Source: Propionicimonas sp.
GTDB lineage: Bacteria > Actinomycetota > Actinomycetes > Propionibacteriales > Propionibacteriaceae
Assembly: GCA_027492575.1 (NCBI GenBank)
Contig: JAPUEM010000143.1
Span: 1-44,626 of the forward strand
Length of the DNA: 44,626 nucleotides
Direction of reading: 5' to 3'
The notes beneath the pieces are model-generated. The model was given only the letters and a program-made list of their open reading frames with translations, made no database searches and was not told the DNA's origin. The translations under genes and the position numbers were made by a program. Positions 36,855 through 44,626 of this stretch are shown piece by piece (position 1 is the stretch's first letter; every line of letters begins with the position of its first letter).

Positions 36855-36881
36855 CTGGCACTCTCAAGGGTTGAGTGCCAG
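36855..36881 (-). promoter_or_regulatory. CIRCE operator of hrcA
   Basis: CTGGCACTC, a 9-base spacer and GAGTGCCAG form a perfect inverted repeat, matching the CIRCE consensus TTAGCACTC-N9-GAGTGCTAA at the core. A weak -10 (TAGACT, 36886-36881) is next to it. HrcA binding here blocks transcription of hrcA-dnaJ. The element lies one base from the stop of the PIN gene, so the promoter is embedded in that gene. Confidence 0.93.
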
Positions 36882-36882
36882 T

Positions 36883-37335
36883 CTATCCGTCCGGCGAATC
36901 CGCCGCACTCCGCGGCTCGCCCGGGTCGGGCAGATCCTCGGGGTAGACGATGTCGATCTCGGAAATCGTCCGGGGGAAATCACGGCGGTTGTTGGTGAGG
37001 AACCGGTCGGCACGCGCCAGCACGGCTGTCGCGAGATGGACGGCATCCGCGGCCCGCAGCCCGTACTTGACCGCGAGGTCCAGAGCGAGGCGGCTGGTGG
37101 CGGTGTCGACCGGGCGCAACTCCAGTCGGCCAAGCAGCCCGGCCAGCGCGGCCACCTCGGACGATTCCGGGTCTTGCCGCATGGGCTTGGCCAAGACCTC
37201 CGGGAGCAGTAGCGCCGAGCCCATGCCCACAATCACCTTCGGTGGGACGTCGAAGGAGACCGCCACCCGACGTCCCAGCGGATGCTCGGGCGCGGCGGCA
37301 TAGATCAGCACGTCGGCGTCGAAGGCGGTGGTCAC
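36883..37335 (-). CDS. PIN-domain ribonuclease toxin (VapC-like)
   Basis: 150 residues from GTG 37335, which overlaps the antitoxin stop (GTGA). The PIN fold shows the first acidic residue in AFDADVLIYAA (about residues 5-8), a middle E in LLLPEVLAK, RAADAVHLATAV with the third acidic residue, and FLTNNRRDFP at the end. These four acidic positions bind magnesium and cut RNA. It is the second gene of a toxin-antitoxin pair. It ends immediately before the CIRCE element and precedes hrcA. Confidence 0.88.
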   Translation of the reverse strand: MTTAFDADVLIYAAAPEHPLGRRVAVSFDVPPKVIVGMGSALLLPEVLAKPMRQDPESSEVAALAGLLGRLELRPVDTATSRLALDLAVKYGLRAADAVHLATAVLARADRFLTNNRRDFPRTISEIDIVYPEDLPDPGEPRSAADSPDG

Positions 37336-37616
37336 CTCTCCCGATCCGCCCGGATCGCAGCCACCAGTTCGTCCGCTCGCTCGGGGGTGAACCCGTCCTT
37401 GGGCAGCGGACGCTCCCGTGCCTGCTCGAGCAACTCCCCCACCCGATCGATCCGCCACTGCAGGTCGACTCTCGGGCCGGCCGGCAACGCATCGGGGCTC
37501 ACCACGACGGCCACCACCCGGCCGTGCCGGGTGATCGTCACCCATTCGCCGGCTTCGACCTGATCGATCACCGACGGAAGCGCCGCCCGAGCCTGGCTGA
37601 CAGTCATGACACTCAT
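37332..37616 (-). CDS. Phd/YefM-family antitoxin
   Basis: About 94 residues from ATG 37616 (ATG 37607 and 37631 are also possible). The Phd fold is seen in MTVSQARAALPSVIDQVEAGEWVTITRHGRVVAVVVS, and a toxin-binding C-terminal tail follows (ELVAAIRADRER). It neutralises the PIN toxin and represses its own operon. The -10 TACAAT ends six bases before 37616, so the mRNA may be leaderless, and ATG 37631 lies inside the operator. Confidence 0.88.
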   Translation of the reverse strand: MSVMTVSQARAALPSVIDQVEAGEWVTITRHGRVVAVVVSPDALPAGPRVDLQWRIDRVGELLEQARERPLPKDGFTPERADELVAAIRADRER

Positions 37617-37622
37617 CCCCAG

Positions 37623-37650
37623 ATTGTACATTGATGTACAAAACTGTCCA
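37623..37650 (-). promoter_or_regulatory. Promoter and palindromic operator of the Phd/PIN pair
   Basis: Sense -35 TGGACA (37650-37645), 16-base spacer and -10 TACAAT (37628-37623). The perfect palindrome TTGTACAT-tg-ATGTACAA (37624-37641) covers the -10 and spacer. Binding of the antitoxin or the complex here would shut the promoter. Confidence 0.7.
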
Positions 37651-37704
37651 GAAGTGGGGCGGCCGAACCCCCATCACCTCGCTGCGACAGTTAGCATGAG
37701 GATC

Positions 37705-38541
37705 ATGCAGACCAGCCTCAGCTCGTTCGAGCAGGTCGCCGACGGCGTCTTCGTGGCGGTCGCCGAACCGGCCTCGGTCAACATCGGATTGGTGGTCGGA
37801 CGGGATTCGGCGCTGGTGATCGACACCGGCTGCTCCCCCGCCCACGGCGCCGAGATCCGGACGGCGGCCGAACTCGCGGCCGGGGTGCCGGTGCGGGCGG
37901 TGATGGTCACGCACTGGCACTGGGATCACTTCTTCGGGCTGGCCGGGTTCGAAGGGATGCCGAGCTACGGACACGAGACCTTGGCCGACTGGCTGCGCTC
38001 CGACGGGCTGGCGGTCAGCGCCGCGGAGGTCGGCGTCCGCGTCGCCGACCTGGTCGCGCCCACCCACCCGTTCTCGCTCGCCCGGGTGGTCGATCTCGGC
38101 GATCGCCGGGTCGAACTGGTGCATTTCGGACGCGGCCACAGCGACGGTGACGTGGTCGCCATCGTCCCGGACGCCAACGTGATCTTCGCCGGCGACCTGC
38201 TCGAGCAATCCGGTCCGCCCGCCTTCGGCCCGGACTGCCACCCCAAGGACTGGCCCAGCGCGGTGGACGGCATCCTCGGCCTGGTGGACGAGTACACGGT
38301 GATCGTCCCCGGCCACGGCAGCACCATCGACCGGATGTTCGCCTTCGACCAGCGCGCCCGGATCTCCGGGCTCTACGGGCAGGCGGAACACCTCGCCAAA
38401 CGCGGTATCCGGCTCGCCGAGGCCTACCCGGCCGGTGAGTGGCCGTTCCCCGAGGAGGTCGTGCGCGAGGCCCTGCCGATCATCTACGAGGAGTTGGAGG
38501 CCGACGGCATCCGTCCCGGCCGCACCATCCCGCTGGTCTGA
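37705..38541 (+). CDS. Metallo-beta-lactamase-fold hydrolase
   Basis: 278 residues from ATG 37705; ATG 37696 is also possible. The zinc motif THWHWDHF (HxHxDH, about residues 70-77) and later FGRGHSDGD, FAGDLLEQ and VIVPGHG are the usual second and third metal-binding blocks. The fold covers glyoxalase II-like, lactonase and arylsulfatase-like hydrolases, and no subfamily is recognised. It is divergent from the Phd/PIN operon, with start sites about 90 bases apart. It converges on the DUF5302 gene, with a dispersed repeat between them. Confidence 0.88.
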   Translation: MQTSLSSFEQVADGVFVAVAEPASVNIGLVVGRDSALVIDTGCSPAHGAEIRTAAELAAGVPVRAVMVTHWHWDHFFGLAGFEGMPSYGHETLADWLRSDGLAVSAAEVGVRVADLVAPTHPFSLARVVDLGDRRVELVHFGRGHSDGDVVAIVPDANVIFAGDLLEQSGPPAFGPDCHPKDWPSAVDGILGLVDEYTVIVPGHGSTIDRMFAFDQRARISGLYGQAEHLAKRGIRLAEAYPAGEWPFPEEVVREALPIIYEELEADGIRPGRTIPLV

Positions 38542-38563
38542 GCGAGCTGTCTCCGATCAGCGA

Positions 38564-38603
38564 CCCTTCGACAGGCTCAGGGATCGTTCGACAGGCTCAG
38601 GGA
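38564..38603. repeat. Second tandem pair of the dispersed repeat
   Basis: CCTTCGACAGGCTCAGGGA (38565-38583) and CGTTCGACAGGCTCAGGGA (38585-38603), one base apart. It is the same 19-base unit as at 32527-32565. It lies between two convergent genes, so it may act as a structured terminator. Confidence 0.7.
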
Positions 38604-38612
38604 CCGTTGTGA

Positions 38613-38780
38613 CTACCCGCCGGCCTTGCGGCGGAACTCGCGGGCGCCGCCCTGTGGGCCGCGGGCGTGCGGGCCCTTCTCCTTGTGGTGGCCGTCGTCA
38701 CCGACCGCCGACTCGTGGCCGGCCTGCTTCTTCTCCAGCGCTTCGCGCATCTTGGCCTTGATGTCGTCGTTGTCGGTCAT
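38613..38780 (-). CDS. DUF5302 family small protein
   Basis: A 55-residue protein starting at ATG 38780. It reads MTDNDDIKAKMREALEKKQ, then a His/Gly-rich middle (HHKEKGPHARG), then GGAREFRRKAGG. The layout KxREALExK, H-rich, GGxRxFRRKxG matches the actinobacterial DUF5302 family of unknown function. It is basic at the C-terminus and soluble. It lies between the MBL-fold gene (convergent) and the inositol-phosphatase gene, which is on the same strand upstream of it. Confidence 0.85.
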   Translation of the reverse strand: MTDNDDIKAKMREALEKKQAGHESAVGDDGHHKEKGPHARGPQGGAREFRRKAGG

Positions 38781-38823
38781 GACCTCACTGTGCCACGCCG
38801 GCCTGTTCCCGTCGAGCCGCGGC

Positions 38824-39600
38824 TCAGTGAGCCGAGTACAGGGCGTCGCGCACGGTAGGCCAGATCTCCGGCTCGATCACGGCGATCAGTCGGCGTCCGA
38901 TCACTCCCGCGTGGTAGTCGACCCCGTCCTCGTTGGTGACCCGGCCGCCGAACTCGGCGACCATCAGCCCGCCGGGCAGGTGATCCCAGGGGAACATCGA
39001 GCGGTAGGTGAGGAAGTCCAGTTCGCCCGCGATCAGGTTCGGGTAGTCGATGCCGCAGGAACCCCAGGTGCGGCGCAGTTCCACCCGCGCGGCGTCCTCG
39101 CCTCGCAGCGGGACGTAGCTCGCACCCAGCGGCACCGCACGATCGTGCACCGCCCGCCGTACCGGCTCGCCGTTGCAGGTCACCCCGGCGCCGCGTTCGG
39201 CGATGTACATCCGGTTGTGCAGCGGCTGCCAGATCCAGCCGCGGACAGTGATCCCGCGGCGCACCTCGGCCAGCATCACCGCGAAGTCGGCCGAGCCGCG
39301 GGAGAAGTTGCGGGTGCCGTCCACCGGGTCGATCACCCAGGCACGCTCGGCTGTGGGCAGGGCGTCCAGCCGCGACGGGTCGCAGAAAACACCCTCCTCC
39401 CCCACCACCAGGGCGCCGGGGTCGGCCGCCGACAGGATCTTCACCAGCTCGATCTCCGCCTCGCGGTCGGCGACGGTGACCAGATCACCGGGCTTCTTCT
39501 CCTCGATCTCACCCTCGGCCAGGGAACCGAACCGGGGCAGGATGACCCGTTCGGCCACCTCCTGCAGTTGCTGCGCCACCCACTCGGTCTGCACGTTCAT
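38824..39600 (-). CDS. Inositol-monophosphatase-family enzyme (possible histidinol-phosphatase)
   Basis: 258 residues from ATG 39600, which overlaps the DUF3097 stop. The lithium-sensitive phosphatase motifs are present: GEEGVFC with the metal-binding glutamate, WVIDPVDGTRNF and WDHLPGGLMVAE. They bind two or three magnesium ions that activate water. In actinobacteria such proteins act as inositol-1-phosphatase or histidinol-phosphatase (HisN); sequence alone does not separate them. It is downstream of DUF3097 and upstream of DUF5302 in one transcript. Confidence 0.9.
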   Translation of the reverse strand: MNVQTEWVAQQLQEVAERVILPRFGSLAEGEIEEKKPGDLVTVADREAEIELVKILSAADPGALVVGEEGVFCDPSRLDALPTAERAWVIDPVDGTRNFSRGSADFAVMLAEVRRGITVRGWIWQPLHNRMYIAERGAGVTCNGEPVRRAVHDRAVPLGASYVPLRGEDAARVELRRTWGSCGIDYPNLIAGELDFLTYRSMFPWDHLPGGLMVAEFGGRVTNEDGVDYHAGVIGRRLIAVIEPEIWPTVRDALYSAH

Positions 39601-40439
39601 TGCTCCAGCTCGTCTGCGGTCACGAAGTCGATCAGCCGCTCCACCTCGCGCGGCAGCGCCGGATCGAGGTCGCGCCAGGAGCGCACCCGCCCCAGCAGCC
39701 ACTGCCAGGTGGCGGCGATGTCGGTCTGGTTCGTCGCTGGACGCCCCAGGGCGCGGCTCAGCCCGGACTTGTAGTCCTGGCCGCGCGGGACGTCGGGCCA
39801 GGCTTTCAGCCCTGCCCGTTCCGGCCGGATGGCCGACCAGATGTCGATGAAGGGGTGCCCCGTCACCAGCACGTGCTCGCTGCGGATTCGCTCGACGATC
39901 CGGGTCTCCTTGCTGCCGGTCACCAGGTGGTCGACCAGGACGCCCAGCCGCCGTCCCGGCTCCGGACGGAACTCGGCCACGATGCCGGGCAGGTCGTCGA
40001 TGCCACCGAGGTACTCCACCACCACGCCCTCGACCCGCAGGTCGTCGCCCCAGATGCGTTCGACGAGCTCGGCATCATGGCGCCCCTCGACGTAGATGCG
40101 GGAGGCGCGGGCGACCTTGGCGGGCGCCTTCTGGGCGATTCGGGAGCCGGAGGCATTGTGGGTCGGGGCTGCCGGGCGGGTCCGCTTCGGCGGGGTGAGC
40201 GCGACCGGTTCGCCGTCCACCCAGAAGCCCGGGCCGAACGGGAAGCTACGGCGGGCGCCCTTGCGATCCTCGAGCACCACCAGCCCGTTCTCCCAGCGCA
40301 CCACTGCCCCGACGAAACCGGAGGTGGGATCCTCGACCACCAGGCCGACCTCGACCGGGGTCTCCACCGACACCCGTCGCTGCGCCTGCTGCCAGCCAGG
40401 CGTGAGGACATCGTCGGGGTACCGGGTCACGGCAGTCAC
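39597..40439 (-). CDS. DUF3097 family protein
   Basis: About 280 residues from GTG 40439; ATG 40463 is also open. An N-terminal region with VGLVVEDPTSGFVGAVVRWE is followed by a basic linker. A C-terminal half has RIYVEGRHDAELVERIWGDD, GVLVDHLVTGSKE and HPFIDIWSA. The VEGRHDAE segment and the HL-x-x-x-S-K pattern are reminiscent of a TOPRIM-like fold, as described for this conserved actinobacterial family. The function is unknown. It is divergent from the quinone oxidoreductase gene. Confidence 0.85.
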   Translation of the reverse strand: MTAVTRYPDDVLTPGWQQAQRRVSVETPVEVGLVVEDPTSGFVGAVVRWENGLVVLEDRKGARRSFPFGPGFWVDGEPVALTPPKRTRPAAPTHNASGSRIAQKAPAKVARASRIYVEGRHDAELVERIWGDDLRVEGVVVEYLGGIDDLPGIVAEFRPEPGRRLGVLVDHLVTGSKETRIVERIRSEHVLVTGHPFIDIWSAIRPERAGLKAWPDVPRGQDYKSGLSRALGRPATNQTDIAATWQWLLGRVRSWRDLDPALPREVERLIDFVTADELEQ

Positions 40440-40540
40440 CCTAAGTCCGCCGCGGACGGGCATCGTCCGGCGAGTGCACAGTGAGACCGGCCGGCCGCTC
40501 TCCTTCGCCGTGCTCCGCAGAAGCCGGGCAATCCAGGGTC

Positions 40541-40563
40541 AGTGCGTGCATTCTCCACGCACT
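40541..40563. promoter_or_regulatory. Palindrome in the divergent DUF3097/oxidoreductase region
   Basis: AGTGCGTG, 7-base spacer and CACGCACT form an 8-base-pair perfect inverted repeat about 64 bases before the oxidoreductase ATG. It could be an operator for the divergent pair. A -10-like TAGGCT (40614-40619) sits 7 bases before the ATG, suggesting a leaderless message. Confidence 0.45.
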
Positions 40564-40626
40564 CGAGCCGGATCACCCGGTTTCTGTCGATGACAACGGA
40601 TGCTCCGCGCGGCGTAGGCTCAGCCC

Positions 40627-41610
40627 ATGCGTGCAGTGGTGGCCCGGGAGCCGGGCGAAGCGGACGTTCTCGACTACATCGACCTGCCGGATCCGGAGCC
40701 CGGGCCGGGGCAGTTGCTGGTGCGGGTTGCGGCGGCGGGGGTCAATTTCATCGACACCTACCGGCGATCGGGCATCTATCCGATGCCGTTCCCGCATGTG
40801 GTGGGTTCCGAGGGCGCCGGTGAGGTGGTGGCCCTGGGTGCGGAGGTCACCGGCTTCGCGGTCGGTGACCGGGTCAGCTGGGACAACGCCCCCGGCTCCT
40901 ACGCGGAACTGGTCGTGGTTCCGGCGGCGAACGCGGTACGGCTGCCGGACGGGATCGACCTGGTCACCGCGGCGGCGCTGCCCCTGCAGGGCATGACCGC
41001 GCACTACCTGGTCCGTTCCACCTTCGAGGTGCGGCCGGGGCAGGACGTGCTGCTGCACGCCGGCGCCGGCGGGGTCGGGCTGCTGCTCACCCAGCTGGCC
41101 GTCGCCCAGGGCGGCCGGGTGATCGCCACGGTCGGATCGGCCGAGAAGGCCGAACTGTCGCGGGCTGCGGGGGCTGCCGAGGTGATCGACTACTCCCCGT
41201 TGGCCGACCTGACCGCGGAACTGCCGCCGCTGGTGAAGGAGTTCACCAGCGGTGCGGGCGTCCACGTCGCCTACGACGGGGTGGGCCGAGCCACCTTTGA
41301 CGCCTCGCTGGCCTCGCTGCGACGCCGCGGCACCCTCGTGCTCTTCGGCGGCGCCTCCGGGCAGGTGCCGCCCTTCGACCTGCAGCGGCTGAACTCCGGC
41401 GGCTCGCTCTTCGTCACCCGTCCGACCCTTGGCCACTACACCGCCACCCGCGACGAGCTCGAGTGGCGCATGTCCGAACTGCTGGACGCCGTGGTCGCCG
41501 GCGCCCTGAAGCTCCGGATCGGCGCCCGGTACCCGCTCGCCGACGCCGCCGAGGCCCACCGCGCCCTGGAGGGCCGGGCGACCACCGGCAAGGTCTTGCT
41601 GGTTCCGTAG
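40627..41610 (+). CDS. qor: NADPH:quinone oxidoreductase (zinc-independent MDR family)
   Basis: 327 residues. An N-terminal GroES-like domain has GVNFIDTYRRSGIYP and GSEGAGEVVALG. A Rossmann domain with HAGAGGVGLLLTQLA (about residues 145-158) binds NADPH, and the C-terminal GTTGKV-like RATTGKVLLVP closes it. The zinc-binding Cys residues of alcohol dehydrogenases are absent. It reduces quinones by one or two electrons in the cytoplasm. It converges on hemW with 7 bases between stops. The start lies in a region with a possible leaderless promoter. Confidence 0.93.
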   Translation: MRAVVAREPGEADVLDYIDLPDPEPGPGQLLVRVAAAGVNFIDTYRRSGIYPMPFPHVVGSEGAGEVVALGAEVTGFAVGDRVSWDNAPGSYAELVVVPAANAVRLPDGIDLVTAAALPLQGMTAHYLVRSTFEVRPGQDVLLHAGAGGVGLLLTQLAVAQGGRVIATVGSAEKAELSRAAGAAEVIDYSPLADLTAELPPLVKEFTSGAGVHVAYDGVGRATFDASLASLRRRGTLVLFGGASGQVPPFDLQRLNSGGSLFVTRPTLGHYTATRDELEWRMSELLDAVVAGALKLRIGARYPLADAAEAHRALEGRATTGKVLLVP

Positions 41611-41617
41611 CGGGGTG

Positions 41618-42823
41618 TCAGTCCAGCAGGTCGCGGATGATGCCGTCGGCGAGCAGGCGGCCTTGCAGGTTCAACCGGAGACGTCCGTCCTCGATCCGCC
41701 CCAGGCCGGACGCGACGACCTCGGGCACCCGGGTCTGCTCCTCCGGGGTGAGCACGGCCAGGTCAAGACCCTCCGCGAGTCGTAGCTCCAGCAGCACCCG
41801 CTCGATGCGACGGTCCTCGGCGGAGAGGATCTCGCGCGCTTCGGCCGGGCTTTCGTCGTTCAGCAGGCGGGCGCTGTAGCGGGTCGGGTAACGCAGGTTC
41901 CACCAGCGCACTCCGCCGACGTGGGAGTGGGCGCCGGGGCCGATCCCCCACCAGTCGTGGCCTCGCCAGTAGGCCAGGTTGTGCCGGCATTCGTGCCCCG
42001 GACGGGCCCAGTTGCTCACCTCGTACCAGTCCAACCCGGCGGCGACGAGTTCGGCCTCGGCGATCAGGTAGTAGTCGGCGTGGACGTCGTCGTCGACCCC
42101 GTTCAGCTCGCCCCGCTTGATGCGCGCAGCCAGCCGGGTGCCGGGCTCGACGATCAGCGAGTAGGCCGAGAGATGGTCGGGATCGAGTTCGAGCGCGGTG
42201 CGCAGGCTGGCCCGCCAGTCGTCGGGGGATTCGCCCGGGCTGCCGTAGATCAGGTCCAGACTGACCGACCCGAAGCCGGCTTCCCGGGCCCAGCCCACGG
42301 CCTGCGCGACTCGTCCCGGGGTGTGCCGCCGGTCGAGCACCTTTAGCACGTGCCCGACGCTGGACTGCATACCCAGTGAGATCCGGTTGAACCCGCCCTC
42401 GGCCAACGCGGCCAGGTAGCCGGCGTCCACCGACTCCGGGTTGGCCTCGGTGGTGACCTCGGCATCCGCAGCCAACGGGAACCGCGACCGCACCGCGTCC
42501 AGCAGCCCGACCAGTTCGGCGGACGGCAGCAGGGTGGGCGTCCCGCCCCCGAAGAAGATGGTCTGCACCGGCCGCGGGCCGAGCACCCGCACCGCCAGGT
42601 CGAGTTCGGCGCGTACGGCGTCCAGGTAGGCCTGCTGGCTGGCGCCGGGCGCCGAGCCGAGCTCCGCGGCGGTGTAGGTGTTGAAGTCGCAGTAGCCGCA
42701 CCGGGTGGCGCAGAACGGGACGTGCAGGTAGAGGCTGAGCGGTGCCTGCTCGGCCAGCGCCTCGGCCGGCAGCGATCCGTTCGACGGTGCCGGATCCCCC
42801 GGCGGTGGAGCCGACGGCGACAT
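41618..42823 (-). CDS. hemW: HemW, radical-SAM heme chaperone
   Basis: 401 residues. The radical-SAM cluster motif CATRCGYCDF (CxxxCxxC, about residues 38-45) lies in a Ser/Pro-rich N-terminus. FFGGGTPTLLPS and TTEANPES follow, and the HemN C-terminal domain is present. HemW is the heme chaperone that was long misnamed as coproporphyrinogen dehydrogenase HemN. The start is three bases after the lepA stop, the conserved lepA-hemW order. Nothing suggests inactivation. Confidence 0.94.
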   Translation of the reverse strand: MSPSAPPPGDPAPSNGSLPAEALAEQAPLSLYLHVPFCATRCGYCDFNTYTAAELGSAPGASQQAYLDAVRAELDLAVRVLGPRPVQTIFFGGGTPTLLPSAELVGLLDAVRSRFPLAADAEVTTEANPESVDAGYLAALAEGGFNRISLGMQSSVGHVLKVLDRRHTPGRVAQAVGWAREAGFGSVSLDLIYGSPGESPDDWRASLRTALELDPDHLSAYSLIVEPGTRLAARIKRGELNGVDDDVHADYYLIAEAELVAAGLDWYEVSNWARPGHECRHNLAYWRGHDWWGIGPGAHSHVGGVRWWNLRYPTRYSARLLNDESPAEAREILSAEDRRIERVLLELRLAEGLDLAVLTPEEQTRVPEVVASGLGRIEDGRLRLNLQGRLLADGIIRDLLD

Positions 42824-42826
42824 GGC

Positions 42827-44626
<1,800 letters not shown>

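Overview
The window is GC-rich and has the gene content of an actinobacterium. It carries the lepA-hemW / hrcA-dnaJ-rsmE / phoH-ybeY-CNNM-era housekeeping set on the minus strand, together with the actinobacterial families DUF3097, DUF5302 and DUF5709. A queuosine tRNA-guanine transglycosylase and a LicT-controlled beta-glucoside PTS fit a fermentative or host- or plant-associated member of the Propionibacteriales. That last assignment is inference from gene content, not a database match.

Layout from left to right. (1) Positions 1-5682, plus strand: a sugar uptake and catabolism locus. It holds the C-terminal part of an FGGY (xylulokinase-type) kinase, a ribulose-phosphate-epimerase-like TIM barrel, an RbsC-type permease, an RbsB-type lipoprotein, an RbsA-type double ATPase and a stand-alone SIS isomerase. 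A hairpin closes it. (2) Positions 5815-10272: an accessory zone, lower in GC, downstream of era. It holds a decayed secreted C39-like cysteine peptidase with a membrane-anchored partner, a second, 5'-truncated copy of era, and a secreted NucA/NucB-type nuclease with a DUF6924-like probable immunity protein. (3) Positions 10273-13991: era, the CNNM/CBS protein, ybeY and phoH, joined by 4-base overlaps. (4) Positions 14157-23949: more accessory and envelope genes. These are a secreted protein with a coupled small membrane protein, an XRE/nucleotidyltransferase toxin-antitoxin-like pair, a three-gene cell-envelope operon of unknown role, and a proline iminopeptidase with DUF5709. (5) Positions 24475-28233: a bgl-type operon (EIIBCA, LicT/BglG antiterminator, cyclase) preceded by a promoter and a recognisable RAT/terminator switch. 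(6) Positions 28340-32335: a large repetitive secreted protein gene interrupted by one in-frame amber codon. (7) Positions 32580-44626: tgt, rsmE, dnaJ, hrcA with a CIRCE operator, a Phd/PIN toxin-antitoxin pair with its own palindromic operator, a metallo-beta-lactamase-fold hydrolase, DUF5302, an inositol-phosphatase-family enzyme, DUF3097, a quinone oxidoreductase, hemW and the start-truncated lepA.

The most unusual structure is the era duplication. The truncated copy (7306-8175) and the intact copy (10273-11202) are identical over 827 bases, but at both edges they encode the same amino acids with different synonymous codons. This looks like two diverged era alleles whose centre was homogenised by gene conversion. 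A nuclease/immunity cassette lies between them, inserted exactly at the P-loop codons. Other points of interest are the antitermination-controlled operon that ends in a cyclase, the amber-interrupted surface protein, the palindromic repeat that forms the N-terminus of Tgt, and the way the conserved era-hrcA cluster has repeatedly taken up secreted toxin-like modules.
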